A stretch of DNA of 64,000 bases from assembly GCF_901709675.1 (NCBI RefSeq), contig NC_051089.1:17668008-17732007 (forward strand), written 5' to 3'. Source of the stretch: Syngnathus acus (lineage: Eukaryota > Chordata > Actinopteri > Syngnathiformes > Syngnathidae). Positions 10,389-22,056 of the stretch are shown here, in pieces; position 1 is the stretch's first letter, and the number at the start of each line of letters is the position of its first letter. The notes beneath the pieces were generated by a model. It worked only from the letters and a program-made list of their open reading frames with translations, was not told the DNA's origin and did no database searches. A program made the translations under genes and the position numbers.

Positions 10389-11466
10389 TGTGTTGTTCTT
10401 GTCAGGTCTAAGTACCATCAGACATTAAACCACACACTGGAACAAAGAGGAGAAGACAACCAGGATTGGTTTACTCGCGAAGAGAACAATGGAGAGAGGA
10501 AGCTCAGTTACAATCTCCATCAATTCTCAGTCCTTTCTCTGCATACTCCTCTTTTTAATGTTTTGGTTGCCCTGGTTACAGAGGTGTTGCTACAATAAAG
10601 GGAGGGGAGATTGTGGCTGTAGCAACGCTGATTAGCTAAGGAATGTTATGTGGTGCGAGGCCTTGGCCAATTCGTGACTCCAGCACTGGAATTGCAGAGT
10701 CTGCCCTGCTTCCTCAACCGGCTGGCTTCTCCATGGTTGGCTGACTCGTCTTCGACTGTGATCAGATAACTTGAAGCACGTTGAATGCCGCTTTCCTGTG
10801 GATCAATGCAACTAAACCTTTGCTAAGTTTATCTTCTTGGTAAACTAACACAACACACAATAATAATGAGTAAATAACCCTAAACATTTAAACAAACATT
10901 GAATAAATATGGGATAACTTATATGCAACTACTTCAAACTGTATGTCTTTTCTATAACACTTACCAAAGAAAAACAGTTCCGATCAACAACAATTTATGA
11001 ATCAAAGCTACAGTTAATAAAAAGGAAAGAAGTTCCTTCGAACTAAACAAAGAACATTTTGCCTGTGCGAATGAACTCTGCTCATCGCTAGTATAGGCCT
11101 CTTACAGAAATAAACAGAAAGATAAGAAAAGGACAGGAAGGATACATAAAACTGATTGGGGGTCAAAGGACATCCCTGGAACTAGATAAGAAGAACTTAG
11201 TTGAACAAAAAGGAGTTCAACTCGTAAAATATAAGGCCCCAGGTCTGGCAGGCCAAGGCTTCACCTAAACTATTCCAACAGTTCTTTCAGAATGACCAGA
11301 CGTTGTTTTTGAACAACGAGCTTGCGCTCCAACTTTTTTTTCTTTTACCGCTATCAACCTGGAAGTCTTTTTCTCGTTCGTTATCTCTTGCTCTTAAACA
11401 TCACTGATAATCATGGAAACCTCTGCTGGTCACATTAAGTATTACAGTTTACCATATATCACAACA
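10389..11466 (-). mobile_element. Gypsy G2 long LTR (shared 3'/5' LTR)
   Basis: In minus-strand orientation it begins TGTTGTGATATATGG and ends AAGAACAACACA, directly after a purine-rich tract (AAAGAAAGGGGGA) that primes plus-strand synthesis. The first ~185 bp match the short LTR at 15446-15638. About 0.88 kb in the middle is absent from the short copy. An AATAAA is present near 10590-10600 in plus-strand numbering. Length 1078 bp. Confidence 0.8.
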
Positions 11467-11549
11467 TCCCCCTTTCTTTAGTTATGTCTATACATATGAA
11501 GTTATAACAAAACATGAATTAACAAGTCAAGTTTAACAGGTTTCTTAAC

Positions 11550-12891
11550 TCAACATTCAGATCTTCTCAATGTGGGTAATACAGGATTAACATCACAGTT
11601 GTTGGACTGCACATTTTCATTAACGTCCTGTTTAGGCATCGTGTCAAATTGTTGTGACAATACATTACTTCCAGCTGCATTATCATAATTTGTCTCCTGG
11701 AAAGACTCTTTGGTTTTCAGAGGGTGACGACGGTTCCTTCTGAGCACATGTCCCTCTTCGGTTTCCACTTCATAAGATCTTGGACCGATTTCATGAAGAA
11801 CAGTAGCTTTTCTGTTCCATGCACTTTGATCATGAATCCTCACTGTGTCATTTTGAGTGAGAGGTTTGAGAGCTTTTGTAGTTTTTTCAAAATTTTGTTT
11901 TTGTCTCTGTTTCAGATGTTGAAGTTTTGTCTGTACCTCCTTCTTTTCCTGTATAGCAGGGTAGAGTTGTACGTAGCCTCCGATTCATCAAGAGTTCCGC
12001 AGGAGACAGTCCACATTCAAGAGGACTAGCTCTATAACTCAGGAGAGCTAAATAAGGATCTGATTTGCGGTCTCTGGATTTTTTCAGATGTTGCTTGATG
12101 ATATGCACACCTTTTTCAGCTTTGCTGTTTGCTTGTGCATGGTGAGGACTTGATGTGACAAGATGAAATCCATATTGTTTCGCAAACTGTTGCCATTCTT
12201 TACAGTTGTAACAGGGTCCATTGTCACTAACCACAGTTTCTGGTATTCCATGTCTAGCAAAGATAGATTTGAAATGAGTAATGACATTGTTGGAATTTGT
12301 ACTTGTGCCTAAAGCAATCTCTGGAAAGTTAGAATAGTAGTCTAGCACTAATAGATAGTCTTTGCCATTACAATGAAACAAATCAGTTCCTACTTTTTTC
12401 CAAGGTGCCGTAGGGATAATTGGAATTAACATAAGCTCCCTTGCTTGTTTGCTCTGGTACTTGTTGCATGTCTCACATTGTCCAATCATATCTTCAATGT
12501 CCTTGTTTATACCTGGCCAATATACAGTGTCTCTGGCCCGTCTTTTGCATTTTTCAATTCCCAAGTGTCCTTCAAGTGTCCTTTGCATTATGTCTATTCT
12601 CAGGCTCTGGGGAATCACAATTCTGTTATCTTTCAGTAATAGTCCTTCTGCAACACTTAGATCTGCTCTGCACTGATAGTATTCTTTGCATAATCCTTTA
12701 GGCCAGCCATTTTGAATATGTTCCATCACTGTTTGTAGCACTTTGTCTTTAGCTGTTTCTTCACATATTTGCTTACGTTTATCATCTGACACTGGTAGAG
12801 ACTCTACTACCTGGTTTACTTGTTCTTCAACTTCTTTTTCATTGTGGCTCATTTGGTTTAGCTCTGGTGCTCTTGAAAGTGCATCGGACAA
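11550..12891 (-). pseudogene. G2 integrase
   Basis: An N-terminal HHCC zinc domain (EGHLGIEKCKRRARDTVYW ... QCETC) is followed by the catalytic core with D (GTDLFHCNGKDYLLVLDYYS), D (VVSDNGPCYN) and E (KAEKGVHIIKQHLKK), the retroviral-type D,D-35-E arrangement. The C-terminal GPRSYEVETEEGH block in another frame (11550-11843) corresponds to the GPY/F module. It would insert the cDNA into target DNA. The frame shift near 11890 separates core and C-terminus. Confidence 0.85.
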
Positions 12892-12965
12892 AACTAGATG
12901 TTTGCCTGCAGTATATAGTATGTATCAAAATCATACCTCTGAAATTTCGTGATAAGACACTGAAT

Positions 12966-13502
12966 TCAAGGAGACAATGGATGATGATCCGTCTCCACTG
13001 TGAAGGTGGGAAAACCATACACATAGCAGTGAAACTTTTGTAATCCATATGCCAGTCCAAGGCATTCCTTCTCAATTTGCGCATATCTGGTTTCAGTTTT
13101 TGTCATTGATCGAGAAGTGTATGCAACTGGCTTCCAGCCTTCTTCTTCCTCCTGTAGCAGAACAGCTCCCAGTCCATTCTTTGAGGCATCTGTTGATACT
13201 TTCAGTCTTTTGGCAGAGTGTACTGGTGAACTTGTCAGCGTGGTCTTTAAAGTGTTCCACTCATGCTCATGTCTCTGTGTCCAAACGAATTCCGAATTGT
13301 TCTGTAGAAGTTCTCTCAGAGCCGATGTTTTCATTGACAAGTTGTGTATGAATTTTCCAATGAAGTTGATCATTCCCATGACTCTCAGCACTCCTTTCTT
13401 GTCTTCTGGGTGGGGCATGCTCAATATTGCTTTAATTTTCTTCTCATCTGGATGTCCGCCTCGAGCAGACAGTTTGTCCCCCAAAAATTTGATTTCTGGC
13501 AC
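12966..13502 (-). pseudogene. G2 RT thumb/connection and RNase H
   Basis: The frame reads FLGDKLSARGGHPDEKKIKA, typical of the RT C-terminus in gypsy elements, then KVSTDASKNGLGAVLLQEEE (TDAS: first RNase H aspartate), RYAQIEKECLGLAYGLQKF (catalytic glutamate) and TVETDHHPL (third acidic residue). After TDHHPLSP a stop and shift follow. The expected connection to ALSRAPE is shortened, implying a deletion of a few dozen codons. Confidence 0.8.
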
Positions 13503-13535
13503 ACCAAACTGGCATTTGTCACAATTCAGTTTTAA

Positions 13536-14700
13536 TCAATTTTGACGTATTCGCTCCAGAACATTTGTCAATATGTCATTGTGTTCCTGTGGGGTGGAAC
13601 CCCAAATTATGATGTCATCCAGATAACACCGGACTCCTTCCAGGCCCTCCAACATGTTGTCCATCGCACGATGAAAGATCTCAGACGCAGACATTATCCC
13701 AAATGGCATTCGTAGAAATCTGTACCTGCTAAAAGGTGTGTTGAAAGTGCAGTAACATGAGCCTTTCTCATCCAACTTGATTTGGCAGAATCCCTGCGCA
13801 GCATCCAGCTTTGAGAAGTGTTTGGCTCCTGCCATTTCACTTGCAATTTCTTTACGCTTTGGTATCTGGTAGTGCTCACGTTTTATGTTTTGGTTTAAGT
13901 CACCAGGGTCCATGCATATTCTCAGCCCCTTTGTTCTTATTATTTTTGTCCACACACACCATCGAGTTTACCCACTCTGTTGGTTCTTCCACTTTTGTTG
14001 TCACTTTTAGTTTACACATCCTGGCCAGTTCCTTATTGAGACGTTCACGAAGTGGAGCTGGAACTCTCCTTGGTGCAAGTATCACTGGTATTGCATTTTC
14101 TTTTAACTGAATCTGATAGGTATAGGGTAAACAGCCCAATCCTTTGAAGACATCATCATATTGCTGGAGAATTGGGTCAACTGAGTGTGCATTTACTGTT
14201 TCATTACGGTTGGCATAGTATATTCTCCTGGCTAAATTCAGTTTCTTTGAAGCAGCACCACCTAGCAGCGACTCACGACCCTTAGGTACAACAGAAAACA
14301 GTACATAAGAGTCTTTGTCCTTACCTGTTACTTTGAATCGGCACTGACCTCTGCTTTCAATGTCTAGTCCATTGTAGTCCTTTAGTGATGCTCTTTTGTT
14401 GACAATCTTGGACTTTATTTTCATCGCTTTAATCTCCGTCATGCTTATTAGGTTTGTTTTTGCACCCATGTCTATCCTTAGTGTTACTAGTGCTCCATTT
14501 ATTGGAAGTGTAGCAGTCCATATGTCTCCATTATCTGAGTTTTTGTCATTTTCCTCTGTAGGTCGTTCATTGTTATTTAACACCATGCCCACAAAGAAAG
14601 TTTCACTCAGATCTGCTTCCTCAACAAGCCTTACTGATTTAGACATGACTTCGAGAGGCATTGCTTCGCAAAGTGATTTTTTCCTTTGCATTTTGCACAT
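13536..14700 (-). pseudogene. G2 protease and reverse transcriptase core
   Basis: An aspartic-protease-like segment has TLRIDMGAKTNLISMTEI (D-M-G-A in place of the usual D-T/S-G-A). The RT core then contains APRRVPAPLRERLNKELAR, LRICMDPGDLNQNIKREHY, FSKLDAAQGFCQIKLDEKG, RMPFGIMSASEIF and the catalytic CYLDDIIIWG. A frameshift near 13940 separates the protease-bearing frame from the RT frame. An in-frame stop follows at 13535. Protease function is doubtful because of the motif change. Confidence 0.8.
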
Positions 14701-15428
14701 ATCTTACCATACGCAGGGCATTGTCTGGGCTCATGTTTGTTACCACATCGTTTGAATAAGTATTTCAAATCACCAGTGCTTGATTTTTGTGTAACATATC
14801 TTTTCATTTTGTCTCTTACCACTGCCACTTTCACCTTTTCATCGATTGCAGCGACTTTAATTCCTTCCAACGTCTTCGCATGCTGCTGGGCTAGATCCGT
14901 TGCATGGCATATTCTCTCTGCCCCCTCCAAGGTTAGCTTAGCTTCTCTTAGCAGCCTTTCCCTCGTCCGCTTATCATGTATGCCGTACACAATCTGATCG
15001 CGGATCATAGAGTCTTTTAGTTCCCCAAACTCACATGACTGAGCTTTTAGCTTCAATTCCATCACAAAACTGTTAAAAGGCTCCTCCGGTTGTTGGACAC
15101 GTGACCTGAACATGTGAACCTTTCATACACAGTGTTCTTCTGAGGCGAGCAATGCGCAGCAAACTTCTCCATGACTTTGTCATACTTTTGTCTGTCATCC
15201 GCTTCAGTAAATTCAAAAGTGTTGAAGACCTCAATGGCTTGGGGACCAGCCACTGTCAGTAAAAGTGCCATCTTCCTGCTGTCGGATTTTCAGTCCAGTC
15301 CCATGGCAGGCATATACAGCTCAAACTGCTGCAGGAAAGCTCGCCAATTGCTGTCCACATTGCCGACAAGCTTCAGCCCCTCCGGTGGCCTCAGTGTCTC
15401 CATCCTCAATCACACAGAAGCAGGACAT
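14631..15428 (-). pseudogene. G2 gag with zinc knuckle
   Basis: The start codon lies just after the primer-site motif (MSCFCVIEDGDTEATGG). A capsid-like segment follows (VFNTFEFTEADDRQKYDKVM), then FNSFVMELKLKAQSCEFGEL, a region common to gypsy gag proteins. It ends in a CCHC knuckle, CAKCKGKNHFAKQC (C-x2-C-x4-H-x4-C), for RNA binding. Frames change near 15290 and 15100. It overlaps the pol frame at its end, consistent with frameshift expression, though this is inference. Confidence 0.75.
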
Positions 15429-15445
15429 CAACACTTCTGACACCA

Positions 15446-15638
15446 AGTTTTGTTCTTCTTTCAGAATGACCAGACGTTTGTTTTTGAACGAGCTTGCACT
15501 CAAACTTTTTTTTCTTTTACCGCTATCAACCCAGAAGTCTCTTTCTCGTTCGTTATCTCTTGCTCTTAAACGGCACTGACAATCATGGAAACCTCTGCTG
15601 GTCACATTAAGTATTACAGTTTACCATATATCACAACA
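15446..15638 (-). mobile_element. Gypsy G2 short LTR
   Basis: It begins TGTTGTGATATATGG on the minus strand and ends just before the TTGGTGTCAGAAGTG primer site. Only 193 bp long, it matches the first ~185 bp plus the last few bases of the 1078-bp LTR. A middle deletion is the simplest explanation. Confidence 0.8.
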
Positions 15639-17045
15639 CCGGCTGATTGGAGAGGTTTGTTGTGGTCCTGGCAACAGTGGTCCGGCCGCTTTAGCCTGCG
15701 AGTAGTGCTGTGACGAGCCGAACAGGATCCTGTGGGAACTTGGAGCTAAGCTCCGGAGGAGAGGAGAAGACTGTAACCAGTTGATAATGCAGGAGGACAG
15801 GTTGCTGGTGCAGGCTTGCTGTTGCTGGTGGCTAAAAGTTGCTAAAAAGTAGCAAAAAACACGCTGAAATATTATATGCTAAAATACTGCCTTTAATACT
15901 GATTAAAAGTTTAAAATAAGGACTAGAACTTAGCTAACTTCGGCGAAGAAGCGGAGAACATTTAGCGCCTGCGTCCTCTCCAACCGAATACATCTGCATA
16001 TATATACGTGTATATGTATATATGCATACTGCAGTTGTGTGATATTAGGATAATAATTGCTTTAGAATTTGCATTTGTGTGTTAACTTGTTGGCTCTTGG
16101 CATTAGACATACATAGCCGCACCAGCTCAAAAGCTAGACGTCAGCGTGGCAGGCTGGCCTTGGTAGGATCGCTAAGCCCACGAAGGGTGACTGCTACCAC
16201 CGCGCACCACGAGGTTCCAGCGAGCGACGCAGCTGGGGAGTACCCGACGCAGAATAACGACCCATGTATGCTAGCGCAGAGCGGGCAGAGGGGCTGGCTG
16301 AGAGCAGCAGCCAGTGGAGACGAGCTGCTGTCCACTTGCGCTGCAGGAGGGACTTCACGCTGGATGCATACGTTTTCTCGCAAGCCTTTTTAACGCAACT
16401 AACTGGGATTCAAATTTTAGCATCAAAATACTATAATCAGAAGGATTACGGGATGGTCCCGGTTCCACTAAATTGCCGATGCCCAACCCTACTGCACAGT
16501 AGCGTATTGGCAGTGGTCAATGTGTGCAACGTGTGCAACGTGTGCAATGTGTGCGATGAGAACAACACTAATCCAAAGCAACACGTCCATTCAAGTTCGA
16601 CCAAACAATCAGCATTCGTCAGCACACCCACTCGAACGTTCCACATAGACCCTGGTGGCTAGTAGGTATCGTATTTTCACGTTCAAAAGGCGCACTGTAA
16701 TAAAAGGCGCAGTCTCAGTTGTGTGCCATGACTGTGTTTAACACTCACATAGGGCGCGACGGCTCATAGGGCGCGAGTTTTATATATACAATCCACGCCC
16801 ACACTTAGCCCTTTAACGTTCTCATGGCGCTCTCAACTAAGTCCGCCTTACAACAACACCCACACCCACACACGGTGCCAGCAGACATGTTAGCTTTACT
16901 TGTTTTACATGTTTACTTTGAACGGCCAGTTCACACCGATGTCCAGCGGTTGGAGTTCCTTTGTCGTCCCTCCCGGAATGACAGCAAGCTCGGCGTTCAT
17001 TGCTTCAATTGTTTTTTCACATCGGCGAACTGAGGGTCACCGCTT
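15639..17045. other. 1.4 kb without a supported gene
   Basis: A TA-rich stretch occurs near 15998-16025 and a GTGCAAC/GTGTGCAA short repeat near 16520-16555. A degenerate MITE lies at 16668-16800. The first 400 bp could be 5' sequence of the L2-1 LINE split off by the gypsy insertion, but no diagnostic motif proves it. Open frames near 16079-16393 show no family resemblance. Confidence 0.4.
16668..16800. mobile_element. Degenerate MITE end (GGCGCA repeat type)
   Basis: CGTATTTTCACG is followed by repeated 'AAGGCGCA' and 'AGGGCGCGA' phrases spaced by 20-30 bp. This is the style of the teleost inverted-repeat elements whose ends read CCGTATTTTCCGG...GGCGC. Only one end is recognisable. Related in design to family M1. 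Confidence 0.45.
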
Positions 17046-17178
17046 CCAGGACTAGTGGAAATTGGAGTCTTTTGTCACTGAAATACGCAACAAGTGTGTC
17101 TGCCTAATTTGCCAAGAGACTGTGGCTGTTTTCAAGGAATTCAATATCAAGAGACACTACCAGACCAAGCATGCTGTC
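17046..17178 (+). pseudogene. hAT transposase N-terminal BED-type finger
   Basis: The frame reads ESFVTEIRNKCVCLICQETV, then AVFKEFNIKRHYQTKHA. The C-x2-C ... H-x4-H pattern and spacing are those of the BED-like finger of GTF2IRD2-type hAT transposases, where KHA is normally followed by D-Y-E-K-L. Here the LINE insertion follows KHA directly; the Y-E-K-L continuation resumes at 19421. The frame upstream of ESFV has a stop, so the true start was lost or lies in a removed exon. Confidence 0.75.
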
Positions 17179-19420
17179 ACTGTTATGCTTTTGCCCGCAT
17201 ACAGACAAATGGTGAAAGCATCCAGGTCGGTTCGCAAGCGGGTAAGAGTGTGGCCTGAGGGTGCCTCTGATGCGCTTCGAGACTGCTTTGGCACTACTGA
17301 CTGGGAAATGTTTAAGCAGGCGGCCACTTGCAACGATCGGACGGACATAGAGGAGTATACTGACTCTGTTTCCTCTTACATCACGAAGTGCATTGATGAT
17401 GTGACCCACTCGAAATTCATCGTCACTCGGGCTAACTGGAAGCCATGGCTGACAGGGGCTGTCCTCAGGCTGCTGAGGGCCAGGGACAAAGCCTTCAGAG
17501 CGGGGGATGAGGCTGGCTTGAGGACAGCGAGGGCCGACCTGTCCCGGGGCATCAGGGAAGCGAGATTACCGCCCACTTCAAGGACAGCAGGGACACACGG
17601 AGCCTTTGGCAGGGCATTCAGACCATCACAGACTACAAGCCCGCGCCTCAGAGCTGTGAGGGCGACATCCATCTGCTCAACGATCTTAACTGCTTCTTTG
17701 CTCGCTTCGACGCTCAGAACAGCACTTGCCCGCTGAAGACCCCTCCCCCTCCACACGAGCAGCCCCCGTGCCTCTCTGCCGATAGCGTGAGGAGGGCGCT
17801 TGCCGCTATCAACACCCGTAAGGCGGCGGGCCCTGACAACATCCCAGGTTGAGCGCTGAAGAACTGCGCTGGGGAGTTGACGGGTGTCTTCACGGACATC
17901 TTTAACATTTCCCTGCAGCAGGCCATTGTCCCTTCGTGTTTCAAGGCTGCCACCATCGTACCTGTGCCGAAGAAACCTGCTCCGTCCTGCTTCAATGACT
18001 ACCGCCCCGTGGCACTGACGCCCATCATCATGAAGTGCTTTGAGCGGCTTTTCATGGAGCACATCAGATCCATTCTCCCCCCCACCAGAGACTCCTTCCA
18101 GTTTGCGTACCGAGCCAAACGGTCCTCTGAGGATGCCATCTGCTCTGCCCTCCACTCGGCCCTCACCCACCTGGAGAGAAGGCAACTCGTATGTGAGATT
18201 GCTGTTTGTGGACTTCAGTTCTGCCTTCAACACCATTGTGCCACAACGACTCATCTGCAAACTCGACAAGCTCAGTACCTACCTCTGCAACTGGCTACTG
18301 GACTTCCTCTGTCAGAGGCCTCAGGTGGTACGTGTTGGCGACAAAATCTCCGCCAGCATCACGCTGAGCACGGGGGCCCCCCAAGGCTGCGTGCTCAGTC
18401 CGCTGCTCTTCACCCTGCTGACGCATGACTGCACTGCAACCTACAGCAACAACCGCATAGTGAAATTTGCTGACGACACGACTCTGGTGGGTCTCATCAC
18501 CAAGGGCGACGAGACTCAATACAGGTTGGAGGTTGACCTTCTGACCACGTGGTGCAGGGACAACAACCTCCTGCTGAACGTCAACAAGACCAAGGAGATT
18601 GTTGTTGACTTCCGGAAGGGTCACACCCAACACCTGCCACTGACCATCGACGGTGCTGTGGTGGAGAGAGTGAGCAGCACCAGATTCCTGGGGGTGCACA
18701 TCAATGAGGATCTCTCCTGGTCCACCAACACAGCGCCGTCTGTACTTCCTGCGGAAACTCAGGCGAGCAAGTGCTCCTCCGGCCGTCCTGACTACATTCT
18801 ACCGTGGCACCATTGAGAGCGTCCTCTCCAGTTGTATCGCTGTTTGGGGTGGTAGCTGCACTGAATACAACATGAAGGCCCTGCAGCGCATAGTGAACAT
18901 GGCTGGTAAGATCATTGGTGCTTCACTCCCCTCCCTGAAGGACATTTACACCTCCCATCTCACCCGCAAGGCGACCGTGATTGTGAGTGATGTGAGTCAC
19001 CCCGCTCACTCTTTGTTTGATCTTCTGCCCTCTGGGAAGAGGTACAGGAGCCTGCGCTCCCGCACCACCAGACTCACCAACAGCTTCATACTCCAGGCTG
19101 TTAGGATCCTGAACTCTCTCCCCCCTTCTGCGTAGCGTCCTGTACTTTTGCGCTATATTCTGACTGTCTGCTGTTTGCACACTTGCTCCATTTTTGCTCC
19201 TCTTATTTATTATGTTATTTGTTTATCTATTATTTATTCATCACTCTTATTTATTCATTGTTTGTGCCTTCTTGGTTTCATTTTTTTTTTGTGTTGTTTA
19301 CTTGTATGTATATTGTGTACTATGTCTTGTCACCGTGGGATAGTGGGAACGTAATTTCGATTTCTTTGTGTGTCTTGGCATGTGAAGAAATTGACAATAA
19401 AGCAGACTTTGACTTTGACT
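17179..19420 (+). mobile_element. Rex1-like LINE, copy B1 (5'-truncated)
   Basis: The insert starts within the endonuclease (LLPAYRQMVKASRSV) and runs through linker, RT, C-terminus and 3'UTR to an ACAATAAAGC signal and a (GACTTT)n tail at 19405-19420. RT motifs are [51 protein letters not shown] and [12 protein letters not shown]. The FSSAFNT block is typical of fish Rex1. Frameshifts occur near 17570, 18180, 18260 and 18740, and a stop near 17853 (PG*ALKNC). It is inert. Confidence 0.85.
17190..19135 (+). pseudogene. Rex1-like reverse transcriptase of copy B1
   Basis: The order of blocks is as in CR1/Rex1 ORF2: post-endonuclease linker (PWLTGAVLRLLRARDKAFRA), RT fingers and palm with FADD as the YADD variant, then a C-terminal region with [31 protein letters not shown] and FDLLPSGKRYRSLRSRTTRL. 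The last matches the C-terminal 'LLPSGRRYR' signature shared by Rex1 elements. Reading requires at least four frame changes. Confidence 0.8.
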
Positions 19421-21047
19421 ATGAGAAGCTAACTGGGAACGAACGCAGTGACAAATTGAAGCAACTGGAAGGTGCTTTAACGTCACAGCAGCGCTTTTTC
19501 ACAAGAGCTCGTGAGTCAAATGAAAATGCCACAAAGGCGAACTATGAGGTGGCAACGCTGATTGCCAAACACTGCAAACCTTTTACTGAAGGTGAATTTA
19601 TAAAAGACTGTGTGAGGAAAGTGGTGGAGGAAATTTGTCCTGACAAGAAGCAAGAGTTTGCCAATGTTTGCCTGGCTCGTAACACTGTCGCAAGGAGAAT
19701 TGAAGACGTTTCATCTGATATTAAGAGACAGCTTGAAGCAAAGGGAGCTGAGTTTGACTTTTTTTCGTTAGCCTGCGATGAAAGCATGGACGCATCTGAC
19801 ACCGCTCAGTTACTGATTTTTTTGAGAGGAGTGGACAATGAAATGAACGTGAGCGAAGAGCTACTTGATCTCCAAAGCCTTAAGGGCCAAACAAGAGCAA
19901 CAGATTTATTTGTTTCTGTTTGTTCTGCCATTGATAACATGAAACTGCCGTGGAATAAAGTCACTGGGATTATTACGCACCTGCCATGACCGGCACGCAA
20001 AGTGGACTATCAACCCTCATCTGTGACAAAGTCAGCAAAGAAGGAGGTAACGCCATAAAACTCCAGTGTATTATTCACCAACAAGTTCTCTGCGCCAGAC
20101 ATCTGAAATATTATCATGTCATGAAACCGTTAATTAAGACTATTAACTATATTCGCTCCAAAGCCCTGTGCCACCGCCAGTTTCAACATTTTCTACTTGA
20201 CATCCACGCTGAGTACGGAGATGTTTATCACAACGACGTAAGATGGCTCAGTCGGGGGTCTGCACTGCAGCGCTTCTACTCTCTTAGGGAGGAAGTTGGA
20301 CAATTTTTGGCAGAAAAGGGACACCCAATGCCAGAACTATCTGACCCTGTTTGGCTGGCTGATTTGGGATTTTTAGGTTGCATAACACGGCATCTGAACG
20401 TGCTGAACACTAGCCTTCAGGGGAAAAATGCAGTGGTGAGCGAACTGTATTCACACATCAAAGCCTTTGGGACCAAGCTGCAACTTTTCCAAAGGCACCT
20501 GTCACAAACGCAGCCCAATACGGCACACTTCCCCGCGCTGCAGGAAATAATGACAAGTTTTCCACAGAACAATATTTGTGCGCAAATAAGGAGATATGCA
20601 GCAGACATCTCATCCCTGGCTGAGGCGTTTCAACAGCGCTTTCGGGATTTTGCAACTATTGAAAAGAAGATCACGCTTTTGTCTTCTCCTTTTTCTGTGG
20701 ACCCCGATGACGCACCAGACCACCTGCAGATGGAGCTCATTGAGCTGCAGTGTGACGCCGAGTGTCGGAGTCGTCGCCAACAGCTCCCTCTTGTCAACTT
20801 CTACCGCCAGCTGGATAAAGGCAGGTTTCAAGAGATTCGGACATTTGCTGCGAAAATGCTGAGCTTGTTTGGCTCGACCTACTTGTGTGAGAAGACATTC
20901 TTGGTTATGAACTTTAACAAGAACCGCGTGAGGACAAGACTAAGTGACTCTCACCTGCGTGACATCCTGCGCATCAAAACCACTGTCTTTGAGCCAGACC
21001 TGGCCTATTTAATGCAGTCGAGATCCCAGCATCACCTGTCACATTAG
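19421..21047 (+). pseudogene. hAT transposase body (GTF2IRD2-like)
   Basis: The frame continues YEKLTGNERSDKLKQLEGAL, then a helical region, SLACDESMDASDTAQLLIFL (first catalytic acidic block), and DLQSLKGQTRATDLF. Near 19975 the frame is lost: GIITHLP replaces the expected T-D-G-A-P-A block carrying the second aspartate, consistent with loss of about 7 bp. It resumes at 19986 (MTGTQSGLSTLICDK) with CIIHQQVLCARHLK, NDVRWLSRGSALQRFY and the C-terminal hATC dimerisation region (LSLFGSTYLCEKTFLVMNF, then RTRLSDSHLRDILRI). It ends at a natural stop. The second part alone is a 353-codon open frame. The break and the LINE insertion inactivate the gene. Confidence 0.85.
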
Positions 21048-21297
21048 TGCAGGCAAGTTGTTTGTTGAGTGTTGAATTTAGGAGTTTACAGTGAGCATTT
21101 AACAGTGAGTAATGAGCAGTGGTTCATGATGTTTTTGTGATCATTTAACAAGAATACAAGTTAAAACATGACTCATTAATTGACAATAGAGACAGTACAA
21201 AATTTAATGTTTGACATGATGGTTAAGCTTCCTGAAAGTTTTTTTTCCTGAGACAGATTTGCAATAAAAAATATTAAAAGACTTTGACTTTGACTTT

Positions 21298-21573
21298 GAA
21301 ATCCGCGAAGTACGGTCACCAACAAGAAGTACTGGGCAGGCTAACGAGTTAGCGGAAAGATGCTAATTCGCGATCGTGCTAATTCGCGATCGTGCTAACA
21401 CGCGAAAACGGACTTCTAAAGGAATGTAAATGAACATTTGGAGCAATACTACATTTACAGCTACATTCAATTTAGAAGTTTTATTTTGACTTATAAATTG
21501 TTTTTTAATTTGGAAAAAAAATCCGCAATTTAGTGAAGCCGCGATAAACGAAACGCGAAGTAGCGAGGGATCA
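21298..21573 (-). mobile_element. Tigger-like MITE fragment (family T2)
   Basis: The upper end reads AGCGAGGGATCACTG followed by TA, the complement of a CAGTGATCCCTCGCT terminus. The body (AAATCCGCGAAGTACGG, GCTAACGAGTTAGCGG, a GATCGTGCTAATTCGC duplication) matches in reverse the element at 58976-60366. Its lower end is truncated. Located in the 3' part of the hAT element. Confidence 0.7.
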
Positions 21574-22056
21574 CTGTAGTTCATTTGCATTTAATTTTAA
21601 AGGTTCAGAGGTTGTCACGCTGAATGGTCGGCCCCAACACATATTCACCACACTAAATCTGGCCCTCCTTGCAAAACGTTTGGACACCCCTGGCATAGAC
21701 TTGACCTTGGCTTTCGCCTCCACACCAGGGCCGGTTCTAGGAATGCACATAAGAGGGGGCAGTCAGAAATGTGAAGGGGGCATGTTCTTTTTTTTTTTTT
21801 TTTTTTTACACATTTTTAACACTGTTGGTGTTTTCTTCACGGCAGTTGTTAGCTGTGTGTCCAGATCTCAACCTGGAGAAGTGGATTGCACTTTGTCAGG
21901 CCTCTACACTAAGACCTGTCCAGCTTGGGTGTCCCACCTGAAGATTAAAGCTTCTGCTGGTATTGCTCTTAGGGTCACTGAGGCACGCAAACCCCCTGAC
22001 CACAATAAGGTGGCAATCTCTCAGAGGGGGGAACATATAATATGAATGTTATATTA

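Larger units (their letters stand above)
11467..15445 (-). mobile_element. Ty3/gypsy G2 internal region (gag-pol)
   Basis: Minus-strand order is leader/primer site (15432-15445), gag with a zinc knuckle, protease, reverse transcriptase, RNase H, integrase and polypurine tract. RT-RH-IN order defines the Ty3/gypsy family. Sequence style (K02A2.6-like pol) suggests the Mag-related lineage. Pol is broken by a frameshift near 13940, an in-frame TGA at about 13533-13535 and a deletion/frameshift near 12940. Damage is otherwise light, suggesting a fairly recent element. Confidence 0.85.
17046..21692 (+). mobile_element. hAT element (GTF2IRD2-like transposase), split by a LINE
   Basis: The transposase gene is present in two parts, an N-terminal BED finger (17046-17178) and the remainder (19421-21047), separated by LINE B1. 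The 3' end is TTTGGACACCCCTG (to 21692), a CAGGGGTGTCC-type hAT terminus. A clear 5' terminal repeat was not found. A Tigger-like fragment lies in the 3' part (21298-21573). Confidence 0.8.

Noticed and set aside
16643-16700. Possible 5' end and target duplication of the 17046-21692 hAT (ACATAGAC versus GCATAGAC after 21692)
   Set aside because: 7 of 8 bases match, but the following bases do not form the CAGGGGTGTCC terminus, so coincidence is likelier.
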